A stretch of DNA of 64,000 bases from Phycisphaerales bacterium. GTDB lineage: Bacteria; Planctomycetota; Phycisphaerae; UBA1845. Positions 39,854-48,183 of the stretch are shown here, piece after piece. The stretch is from assembly GCA_020639095.1 (NCBI GenBank), contig JACKHH010000001.1, positions 124,001 to 188,000 of the forward strand, in the 5' to 3' direction. Position 1 is the stretch's first letter. Each line of letters opens with the position of its first letter. Position numbers and translations under genes: made by a program. The notes below the pieces were generated by a model. That model saw nothing but the letters and a program-made list of their open reading frames with translations. It ran no database searches and was not told the origin of the DNA.

Positions 39854-42800
39854 CTACTTCGACTTTGACTTGGTCTTCGTCTCTGACGCCTCGCGCAATG
39901 CCGGTGCGCTGCATACATTGGCGAGGCAATCGGCTTCGGTGAGCGGCCCGCTGGGATCCAGAACGCAGAATCCACCGTTCGTATCGAACTGGCACGAGTA
40001 GCGCTCAATACAGCCGAATTCGCATTCGGACTTGGTCTGATACCCACCGCCAGGCGTAACCACGCACTCCGTGCCGTCAACTGCGCCGCGGTTCATCGGC
40101 GTGTGGCAATCCCAGAGATCGCTCCCGCAACTGGCTTCACAATCCTCGAAGGTCGCGAACTCGCCCGACGGTTGAGGCACACAGGCCGGTCCATCCTTGG
40201 AAACAACCACGCAAGTGTAGGTTTCTTCGATCACACACTCGGCTTCGCAGTCTTCGAGTGTTGCGTATGCTCCGTTGGGATCGATCGTACACCCACTGTC
40301 CGTGCCGCGTTCCGCAATGCTGCACGAATAGCGCGGCGCACCGCAGCAGTGCAAGCAGTCTTCAAGACTGTAGAACTCGCCTTCATTGTTGGGCACGCAA
40401 ATGCCGCCCTCACCGGCTGCCCGCGCGGGAGCGCACGAATACCGCTGCGCACTCGGGCAAGTCTCGTGGCAATCACTCAGTGTACTGTACAGTCCGTTTT
40501 CATCGACGACGCAATCAGGCTCGAAGCCCGCGCGAAGTTCACCCGTACATGAATAGTGGCGCACACCGCACGAATTGATGCAGTCGTTGTAGGTCGCGTA
40601 CTCGCCGCAGGGATCGGGGATACATCCAAAACCAATCCCCTCGATACCGCGCATGCCCGCGTTCGTGCAGGTGTGTCGCGAGCACTTCTCCTCGCACTCG
40701 CCCATCGTGAGGTAGACGTTCGGCTCTTGCAGAATGCCGATCGTGCCGACCTCGCTCACGCAGCCCTCGACGGTGCAGCGATACGCGACAAACGGACAAT
40801 CGTCGGCACACTCGCCGAAGCTTTCATACTGTCCCTCTTCAACGGGAATGCACGCGGGCCCGACCCCGCCCAACGGGTTGCGGATGGCACCGCATTGATA
40901 CTGCGGCGCGCCACAACAATTCGTACACTCTTCGAGCGAACGGTACGGGCCTTCGTCGTCCGGGAAGCAGGTACCAAAGGCGGTGATCTCACTTGAGCAA
41001 CTGTACCGCTGCGTCTCGCAGGCGCTGTTGCAATCGTCGAGCACCAGGTATTCCCCGGTCGTGCCTGCGGGCTTGCAGTTCGCATTCGGCAGGCCGAATT
41101 CATCGGTCGAATTGCAGTCGTACGTACGGACGCCGCACGAGTTCAGGCAGTCATTCAGATTCGCGTACTCGCCGCACGGATCGGGATAGCAACCGATTTG
41201 ACCGTCTACGCCTCTGCCGATGACGTGGTTGCAACTGTACCGGCTGCAATTCTCAAAACACTCGACTTCGTCCGCGTAGTACCCTTCCATATTCAGGTAC
41301 GACGCCGGCCGATAGACAAAATCACAACCTTGGGTGTACGGATTGCAGTAATACATCTCGCGAATGCAGTTCTCCTCGCACTCCGCAAGCGTTTCGAATT
41401 CGCCTTCCGGATCCGGTACGCATTCTCCAAACGTCGGCCCCTCGGGCCCCTTGCTCTCGCCATCGCACGTGTAACGCGTGGGCTCGGGATCGCAATTCAG
41501 CACGCAATCCGCCAGCGATGCGAACGGGCCGTTCGGGTTCAGACGACAACCGTTGGCCTGCGTACCCGGACCAGCCCGGCGCACGTGGCAGCTCCAACGC
41601 AGGCGATCTTCGCAATCGTCGGGCACGCCGTTCGTATTCAGGTCTGCCGGGCCCGGCGTGAATGCGGGATCTCCCTGCACAAAGTACATCTGCACCTTCA
41701 CGTCATCCGGATAATCATTCGTCAGACTGATAAAGGTGTCCTGAACGAGGTTGGTACCGAGTGCGTCCCAGCGCAGCTCAACCAGCGGGAAAATCAGCAA
41801 ACTGCCCTTCTCGCTGGCGCTTGTGCGCTGCTCGCCGACGAGCGCGCTGCTGATCATCGGCTGCGGGGCATTGACCGGCGTTCTGCCGGGCGCTTCGAGC
41901 TGGCCCGGACGTTCATCAGGCGGGCTGCCCGCGAAATCGACCTGAAGTGAGCCCGACTGCTCGCCCATACCGATCAGGTTCATACCCGCCGCGTCGAACG
42001 GACCGTTCGTGGTAAACGCAATCTGCTTCGCCACGACACCGATCAGCGACGACGCCTCACTGAGCACATCACGCGGGTCGCACGCGGGCGCCGGCCCACC
42101 GTTCACCTGCGTGCAAGTGTCACCGGGATCAAAATCAACGTCGCAAAGCTGGCTGGCGAGTCCGTCGATCCGGGCCTTGCCCTTCGCGGTTTGCAGGTTC
42201 TCAAGCAGGAAGTGGTTGGGAATTCCATACCAGGACAACGGCGTGTCGTCCCAGCATGTCACACAGCGATCCAGACCGGTCAGCTTGACTTCGTTCTGGT
42301 TCCAAATGGTGAAACTGGCCTTGGTGGTTACCGGGCCGGTCGTTTCCTGACGCAGGTCAATCTTGAGCGGCATCAGCGTGAGTTCGCTGTCGAACGTCGC
42401 CAGTGTGTTGTTCGGAAGCGCGATATTCAGCGGCGCGTAGAAATCAAGCAGCAGCACATCGTATCCGTTGGCGTATTCCGCCCCGTTCAAGAAGAGCTGG
42501 CCCGGCGTACCCGTGGGCATGCCGTTCGCAATCGCTGCGTTCACGACTTGAAAACTGTTCGCGTTGTATTCCCACGCGGTGCCCCGCGCGTAATTCACGA
42601 CGACCGCGTTGCCCAGCAGATGGTTCCAGCGAATCTCCTCGCCGTTCGCGTTCACCGCCCACGCGACAATGAAGCCGCGAAGCACGCGCTCATCGCGCCC
42701 ATCCATCGAAGGCCTGCCGGGAGGCGGACCGGGATCGAGAATCGGAAACGGCGCAACACTCGCGGGGCTGCCCGTCGCTGCCGACCAATACGTCGGCTGG

Positions 42801-42952
42801 TTTCCGGTCAGCGTGATCGCAACGTCAACCGAGTTCCACCCCGGTTCCGAGCAATCGGCGGACTGGCCGCGCGCGACACCGGTAAGGCACGCAATGCACG
42901 CAGTCGCAACGAGATATCTGAAGGCGATCGCCCTGGCCCCTGACCTGAACAT
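39854..42952 (-). CDS. Large secreted protein with fifteen four-cysteine repeats
   Basis: 1032 residues with a signal peptide (cleavage near ARGQ). The first 450 residues are a beta-rich region without a family I can name. From about residue 455 come fifteen units of 31-39 residues of the form Y-x-C ... C ... G-x-Y/F ... [DE]-C-x3-C, for example YTCVVVSKDGPACVPQ then PSGEFATFEDCEASC. Two units end in C-C instead. Units 3-7 match units 8-12 one for one, so a block of five was duplicated. The tail is basic (ETKTKSKSK). The Cys pattern implies disulphides outside the cytoplasm. Function is unknown; adhesion or a structural role is a guess. Single gene, convergent with mmsA. Confidence 0.82.
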   Translation of the reverse strand: MFRSGARAIAFRYLVATACIACLTGVARGQSADCSEPGWNSVDVAITLTGNQPTYWSAATGSPASVAPFPILDPGPPPGRPSMDGRDERVLRGFIVAWAVNANGEEIRWNHLLGNAVVVNYARGTAWEYNANSFQVVNAAIANGMPTGTPGQLFLNGAEYANGYDVLLLDFYAPLNIALPNNTLATFDSELTLMPLKIDLRQETTGPVTTKASFTIWNQNEVKLTGLDRCVTCWDDTPLSWYGIPNHFLLENLQTAKGKARIDGLASQLCDVDFDPGDTCTQVNGGPAPACDPRDVLSEASSLIGVVAKQIAFTTNGPFDAAGMNLIGMGEQSGSLQVDFAGSPPDERPGQLEAPGRTPVNAPQPMISSALVGEQRTSASEKGSLLIFPLVELRWDALGTNLVQDTFISLTNDYPDDVKVQMYFVQGDPAFTPGPADLNTNGVPDDCEDRLRWSCHVRRAGPGTQANGCRLNPNGPFASLADCVLNCDPEPTRYTCDGESKGPEGPTFGECVPDPEGEFETLAECEENCIREMYYCNPYTQGCDFVYRPASYLNMEGYYADEVECFENCSRYSCNHVIGRGVDGQIGCYPDPCGEYANLNDCLNSCGVRTYDCNSTDEFGLPNANCKPAGTTGEYLVLDDCNSACETQRYSCSSEITAFGTCFPDDEGPYRSLEECTNCCGAPQYQCGAIRNPLGGVGPACIPVEEGQYESFGECADDCPFVAYRCTVEGCVSEVGTIGILQEPNVYLTMGECEEKCSRHTCTNAGMRGIEGIGFGCIPDPCGEYATYNDCINSCGVRHYSCTGELRAGFEPDCVVDENGLYSTLSDCHETCPSAQRYSCAPARAAGEGGICVPNNEGEFYSLEDCLHCCGAPRYSCSIAERGTDSGCTIDPNGAYATLEDCEAECVIEETYTCVVVSKDGPACVPQPSGEFATFEDCEASCGSDLWDCHTPMNRGAVDGTECVVTPGGGYQTKSECEFGCIERYSCQFDTNGGFCVLDPSGPLTEADCLANVCSAPALREASETKTKSKSK

Positions 42953-43675
42953 GTGTCTTCCCCTCTGCCGGCCTTATCCCCATGCCGCATTCGACACCAT
43001 CGCCCTGTACCCTCACCTGCTTGTGACGACCGAGAGTTTGGGGCCACACGATGTGAATGGCGGTTTTTGCCCATTTACCCGACGAGACATCATACTAGCA
43101 AGCCTGGAAAGGTGTTACAAGCAGGGACACCAGCCCCCAGGCCCGAAAAAGCCCGGCTGGAATGGCGCTGACGCGCGGAACGGCCCATTCGATCATGGCG
43201 GCCGTCACGACGTACTCGGAAGTCGCAAGCCAACCCGCATGATGACTTTTTTTCGATCTGCCTTTTCCACCCAGCCCGCTTCGTGCCGCCCAAGCCAGCC
43301 GCGCCACCGCACCCAACACGAGGACGTTACCGGACATTGGCGGAACCGTGCCACGCACGTAAGACGTTGCTGACCAGGTTGCGCGGTGCGACGGGAGTGC
43401 CCCACCGTCGACGGCACCACGCTCGGATAGCGCGATTGAATGTGCGTTTGCGAAGTGGTTCGCGCAAGCGGTCCGTCCCGTTCCCCCCGGGAAACGGCGG
43501 CGGCGGCGTTCGTTGCCAAGCGCGACCGTCCCGTATGGCGTGCGATGATCTGCCGGCTCGCAAGACGCGTTGACACATAGAAATAAGCCGCGTAGCATCA
43601 CCGATCAGCCATCAGGCGGGCTTTATTCGAGCGTCCCGGCCACCGGGAGCCAGGCCCAACCACCGGCTGACTCAA
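42953..43675. other. Gene-free region upstream of tRNA-Pro
   Basis: About 720 bp. Short frames exist on both strands (for example minus 43095-43601) but have no recognisable domain and their amino-acid make-up looks like antisense noise. It should contain the promoters of the Cys-rich gene and the tRNA. Confidence 0.5.
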
Positions 43676-43749
43676 CGGGGCGTGGCTCAGTCTGGTAGAG
43701 CGCTGCGTTCGGGACGCAGAGGTCGCAGGTTCAAATCCTGTCGCCCCGA
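43676..43749 (+). tRNA. tRNA-Pro (anticodon CGG)
   Basis: A full cloverleaf: 7-bp acceptor stem CGGGGCG/CGCCCCG with discriminator A49, D-arm GGCTCAG...GAGC, anticodon stem CTGCG/CGCAG with loop TTCGGGA (anticodon 43710-43712, CGG, reading CCG), and T-arm GCAGG-TTCAAAT-CCTGT. CCA is not encoded. Confidence 0.95.
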
Positions 43750-43887
43750 TTCAATTGATGTCGCGCGTTGCGCCTTGGTTGGGCGTGGGCGCTTTTCGGC
43801 TTGCGAGCCGTGCTCCCGGCAAATCAAGATCGGACGCCTAGACCAACTCACACCTTGGCATGCCCTATCCGGCGTGCAAATACGCCT

Positions 43888-46800
43888 TTATTGGGATGTT
43901 TCCTCGGTTGGGTGTTCGCGCCACTCGGCTGCCTTCTCCGATTGGCTGGTCGATTCGTAAAAGTTCACCAGGCGATTGCGAATCATCGTGACCTGTTCCC
44001 CCGCGATTTCGTCCTCGTCTCGCGGCGCTGTGCATTGTTGAGCGGCCTCAAGCAGTAGACCTTCCGCCTCAACGCGACGCTCGGCATCGTTGGCAATCAC
44101 CTCACCGAGCAGGCTTTGTGCGCGCCAGCGTTGGCAGTCGGTTGGAATCGTCGATTGTTCATATCGTGATACACTCTCGCGAAGCACAGCCTCCGCTTCC
44201 GACAGCTTCGCCTGCTGCAATAGGTTTTTGCCCAGGTCGGCTTGTCGATTGGCGATGTCGACAATGTCGGCGGGTTCGGACCGCTGCGCGGCATCGTACA
44301 GAAAGCGTCGCCACCGCTCGGCGTCCGACCAATGGTTCTGCGCCTCGATCGCGTTTGCCAGGCCATGGACCGCGTCCAACGTCGCGGGATGGTCGTCGCC
44401 GTTGATCTCCCGCCTGCGATCGACCGCGATTTGAAAATAGGATTCGGCATCGGCAGCTCGCTCCTGCTGCATGCGCAATTCGCCCATTTGCACGAGTGAA
44501 TACAGCGTCCCGATATGATTGTCGCCGCCAATGCGTTGATACCCTTCAAGAGCCGCGACGCAGAGCGGTTCAGCTTCTGCGAGTTTGCCCTTGCTGCGGA
44601 GGAAATAGCCCATGTTGTATGTCGCGTTGAGCGTCGATGGATGGTCCTCACCCAGGTGACGGCGGCGACCTTCCAGCGATTCGTAATAGAGCGGTTCAGC
44701 TTCGTCCGTTTTGCCCAAATCCGAGAGCAATGCCGCGAGGTTGCCGGTCGCCGTCAGCGTCAGCTGGTTGTCCGTACCGAACGCCTTGCGAAATCCAGCC
44801 AGCGCCTCCCGGTAGTACGGTTCGGCTTCCTCGGGTTTTCCCTGTCGGTTGAGCACGAACCCAACGTTTCCAAGCGTCTGGAGCGTATTGGGATGCTCCT
44901 CGCCAAAGACCTTCCGGAAACCGGTCAGGGCTTCGCGATAGTAGGTCTCGGCTTCGGTGAACCGTCCCATCTCATCCAACACCATCGCCAGATTGTTGGC
45001 AGAGATCAGCGTGTCCGTATGGTTGTTGCCCAACAGTTGTCTTTGCTTGCTGAGCGCGTCGCGTCGGATCTGCTCGGCTTCCGCGAGTTTGCCCTGCGCA
45101 AACAGAACATTCGCCAACTGCGTGTTCGACCAGATGGTCTGCGGATGATCGTCGCCGAACAGGCGACGTTTGACGGCGAGCGCTTGCTCGCACAAGGTCT
45201 TGGCTTCGTCGTATTTGCCGATCGCTTCGAGCAAACCGCCGAGGTTCGTCATCGACTTGAGGGTTGAGGGATGCTCGTCGCCAAACAGCGCGCGGCGGCC
45301 GCGAAGCGTGTCGCGCATGAGCTGTTCAGCTTCTTTGTATTCACTCTTGGAGAATAGAATCCCCGCGAGAACCGACATGGCATCCAGCGTGCTCGCTTCA
45401 TCGGAATGTTCGAGGCCGGTCAAATCCGCAAGCACCGCTCGCACGGACGCCTCAGCCGCGTCCCAATCCCCCTTGGCCTGCTGGATGGCTGCAATGTTGG
45501 AGTGACTATCGATTGTCGCTGGATCGTGTTCGCCGCGCAGTCGGCGGTTTGTTTCCCAAGCCTCCAGATACTGCGCTTCCGCGACGTCGAGATTTCCCAA
45601 ATCCTGATTCAGCAGGCCCGATTCCTTCAGCGACATCACCGTGTCCGGACTGTCGTCGCCGAGTTCCGCCCGCCGGATCGCCAAAGCATGACGCTGCGGC
45701 TCGACTGCTTGCTCCAGCATTCCCAGTTGGCGCAGGACGGTCGCGACATCTTGCAGCAGACGCGCTTGCAGGACAGGCCGATCGTCGAATTCCTCATCTA
45801 TGGAACTGAGCGCACGATCGAAGATGTACGCGCTCAACGCCGATCGGGCAACGTCGGTGTAGTTCACGGCCGCGAGCTGAGTTTCGGCGGACGGTCGCTC
45901 GTCTTCGGGAAGGGTCATAAGTATGTCTGACCGGATGTGCAACCCCATCGCGGGCACGTCGATTCCGGTAAGCTGCGCAGACTGAAATTCGCTGACGTTC
46001 TTCAGATCGGTATTGGATTGCTCGAGCGCACGATTGGTGTCTTCCAACTCGCGATTGGTGTCCGCCAGCGTCACATTCGTCTCTTCCAGTTCCCGGTTGG
46101 CGCGCAATGCGGAAACCAGGCCGACCGTCGTTCCCGCCGCCCCCAGCAGCAAGACGACAAACGCGGTGATCAGGCCGCCGACCAGCCCCTTGTTGCGACG
46201 GGCGAACTTGCGCATGTTGTACACCGCGCTCGCCGGTCGCGCGGTAATGGGCTCGTCGCGAAGGAAGCGACGAATGTCAGCGGCCAACTCCGCAGCCGAC
46301 GAATAACGCCGCCCGGGGTCCTTCTCCAACGCCTTGGCCACAATCGTCTCGACATCGCCGCGCAACGTTCGATCAATTGAAACGACTGAAGCAGGTTCTT
46401 CGTCTCGAATGATTCGCGCGGCTTCTGCCACAGTCTTGCCGGTTAGGTCCAACGGCAGGCGATCGGTGAGCACTTGGAAAAGTACAACTCCCAGCGCATA
46501 AACATCACAACGCGCATCCACGTTCTTGGGGTCGCCCACAACCTGCTCTGGGCTCATGAATGCAAGCGTTCCGACGATTTGTCCGGGATCAGTCTGGAGC
46601 GTGACGGCATGCGCATCGATATCGGTCAACCGCGCGACGCCAAAATCCAGGATCTTCGGCTGACCCGTTACGCCAATCGCGATGCCGCCGCCCGCGGTAG
46701 CGCCACCGGTTCCACCTTGTGTGCTTTGCTCGGTGACCAATATGTTTGCCGGCTTGAGATCGCGATGGATTACCCCCTTTTGGTGAGCATGTTGGACCGC

Positions 46801-47400
46801 ATCACAGACCTGAGCGATAAGCTCCAGTCGCGATCGGATACCAAGAGCATGATTCTTGACGTATTCTGTGATCCGCTCACCGTCGATCAATTCCATCGCT
46901 AGGAACGGTTGGCGGCGGCCATTCAACTCGGTGGTCCCGGATTCATAGATATGGGCAATCCCGGGATGCTGTAATTTCCCCAGTGCAAATGCCTCGCGTT
47001 CGAATCGTTTGATGAGGCTGGGCGACATGGCGGTTGCGTGGATCAGCTTCAGCGCGACGCGCCGCCTGGGCGAATCCTGCTCGGCTTCGAAGACGACACC
47101 CATGCCGCCGCGGCCAATCTCGCGCAGAATCTTGTAGCGATCAATGCGTTCGGGCCGCTGTTGTTCGTACGACGCCGCGCTCAAATGCTCCGATACGATT
47201 CTCGCGCCGGCACCATGTTTGGATTCCGCGAGCAGTGCGTGCTCGTCATCTTCCGAGACGAGCATCTGCTCGACACGTTTGCGCAATTCAGCGTCGCCTT
47301 GGCAATGTGCGTCGAGCGCCGCGGCCCGCTCCTCCGGGGGCAGGTCGCAGACCTCATCGAATACCGCCATCGCCTTGCGAATGTCGTTCGCCTGGTTCAT
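43888..47400 (-). CDS. Transmembrane Ser/Thr protein kinase with C-terminal TPRs
   Basis: 1170 residues. Kinase domain about 88-375: glycine loop IGRGGMGVV, Lys118 in VALKLI, catalytic HRDLKPANI (Asp214), DFG at 252. A loop of Gly/Thr-rich sequence (226-243) sits before DFG. A single membrane helix follows (about 405-430), then a heptad-like Glu/Asn/Thr segment and about eleven 42-residue TPRs of the kinesin-light-chain sort (for example GKLAEAEQIRRDALSKQR). The kinase is cytoplasmic and the TPRs are predicted outside. It starts eight bases after the sigma factor, forming a two-gene unit common in planctomycetes. Likely regulates that sigma factor or its targets. Confidence 0.94.
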   Translation of the reverse strand: MNQANDIRKAMAVFDEVCDLPPEERAAALDAHCQGDAELRKRVEQMLVSEDDEHALLAESKHGAGARIVSEHLSAASYEQQRPERIDRYKILREIGRGGMGVVFEAEQDSPRRRVALKLIHATAMSPSLIKRFEREAFALGKLQHPGIAHIYESGTTELNGRRQPFLAMELIDGERITEYVKNHALGIRSRLELIAQVCDAVQHAHQKGVIHRDLKPANILVTEQSTQGGTGGATAGGGIAIGVTGQPKILDFGVARLTDIDAHAVTLQTDPGQIVGTLAFMSPEQVVGDPKNVDARCDVYALGVVLFQVLTDRLPLDLTGKTVAEAARIIRDEEPASVVSIDRTLRGDVETIVAKALEKDPGRRYSSAAELAADIRRFLRDEPITARPASAVYNMRKFARRNKGLVGGLITAFVVLLLGAAGTTVGLVSALRANRELEETNVTLADTNRELEDTNRALEQSNTDLKNVSEFQSAQLTGIDVPAMGLHIRSDILMTLPEDERPSAETQLAAVNYTDVARSALSAYIFDRALSSIDEEFDDRPVLQARLLQDVATVLRQLGMLEQAVEPQRHALAIRRAELGDDSPDTVMSLKESGLLNQDLGNLDVAEAQYLEAWETNRRLRGEHDPATIDSHSNIAAIQQAKGDWDAAEASVRAVLADLTGLEHSDEASTLDAMSVLAGILFSKSEYKEAEQLMRDTLRGRRALFGDEHPSTLKSMTNLGGLLEAIGKYDEAKTLCEQALAVKRRLFGDDHPQTIWSNTQLANVLFAQGKLAEAEQIRRDALSKQRQLLGNNHTDTLISANNLAMVLDEMGRFTEAETYYREALTGFRKVFGEEHPNTLQTLGNVGFVLNRQGKPEEAEPYYREALAGFRKAFGTDNQLTLTATGNLAALLSDLGKTDEAEPLYYESLEGRRRHLGEDHPSTLNATYNMGYFLRSKGKLAEAEPLCVAALEGYQRIGGDNHIGTLYSLVQMGELRMQQERAADAESYFQIAVDRRREINGDDHPATLDAVHGLANAIEAQNHWSDAERWRRFLYDAAQRSEPADIVDIANRQADLGKNLLQQAKLSEAEAVLRESVSRYEQSTIPTDCQRWRAQSLLGEVIANDAERRVEAEGLLLEAAQQCTAPRDEDEIAGEQVTMIRNRLVNFYESTSQSEKAAEWREHPTEETSQ

Positions 47401-47408
47401 GGTTTTTC

Positions 47409-48002
47409 TTAAGTGTTGGAGAGTTCAGAATTGAGCCACGCGCGCGCCTGCCGCCACAGCCGTTTGACTGTTCGGGAAGACATGCCCTGCAATTCGGCGA
47501 TCTCCTCGGTGGTGAGTCCACCGAAGAACCACAGATCGACGATGCGCGCCATGCGCGGGTCGGCTTCCTCAAGCCGGGTGAGCGCTTCGTTCAGTTCGAC
47601 GGCATCGAGCACCTGCTCACCGGACGGCGTAACCACCTGATCAAGGTCAACCCGCGCGCCGCCCGAGTCGCGCTTCGCCGCTGATTTGGCGCGGGCATGG
47701 TCCCTGAGAATCTGTCGCATCGCCGTCGCCGCGACCGCCATGAAATGCGCGCGATTCTTGAACCCCTCGCCCGGCGCGCGAACCAAACGCATGTATGCCT
47801 CGTGTACCAACGCTGTCGGTTGCAGCGTATGATCGCTGCGCTGTCCGCGAAACTGCCCACCAGCCACCGCACGCAAGTCCTGATAGACGATGGGCAACAA
47901 CTCGTCCGCGACGGCAGAATCACCAGCCGCTACGCGCGCAAGAAGTACGGTCACATCCGGTCCGGACCCGGCATGATCCTCGTTGTCGGCCCGCTCTGAC
48001 AT
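47409..48002 (-). CDS. ECF-type RNA polymerase sigma factor
   Basis: 197 residues from the ATG at 48002. It has region 2 (ELLPIVYQDLRAVAG, QPTALVHEAYMRLVR) and region 4 (LEEADPRMARIVDLWFFGGL, then TEEIAELQGMSSRTVKRLWR). This is the ECF/SigF-like type (TIGR02999-like) that often sits beside Ser/Thr kinases in planctomycetes. No anti-sigma gene is visible, and the kinase may take that role. It is divergent from the first of four secreted genes that share an upstream motif, and is the best candidate to read it. The long open frame upstream of the ATG is not homologous. Confidence 0.92.
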   Translation of the reverse strand: MSERADNEDHAGSGPDVTVLLARVAAGDSAVADELLPIVYQDLRAVAGGQFRGQRSDHTLQPTALVHEAYMRLVRAPGEGFKNRAHFMAVAATAMRQILRDHARAKSAAKRDSGGARVDLDQVVTPSGEQVLDAVELNEALTRLEEADPRMARIVDLWFFGGLTTEEIAELQGMSSRTVKRLWRQARAWLNSELSNT

Positions 48003-48071
48003 CACCCGCAGTATACCAGAAACCCGATTTGCGAACCGGCAGGGCCGAAATCCACGATTTTCGCGGTTTCT

Positions 48072-48100
48072 TGTCCCCCTGGAAGCGGCTCTCGCGTGTA
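48072..48100 (+). promoter_or_regulatory. Proposed ECF-type promoter, gene 1 of the secreted cluster
   Basis: TGTCCCC at 48072-48078, 16 bases, CGTGTA at 48095-48100, then GGGGTGA. Same layout as the sites at 51027, 53743 and 58831. About 84 bases upstream of the start codon. Confidence 0.65.
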
Positions 48101-48183
48101 CGGGGTGACGGATGGGCCTCGGAGCCGGGGTCGGTAGATGCACTTCGCGGCATACAAAGTTTGCAAATCGAAGGAGAAAGACC

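Noticed and set aside
43095..43601. 168-codon minus-strand frame upstream of tRNA-Pro
   Set aside because: No recognisable domain, mixed composition and no good ribosome site. A hydrophobic stretch near the end is not enough.
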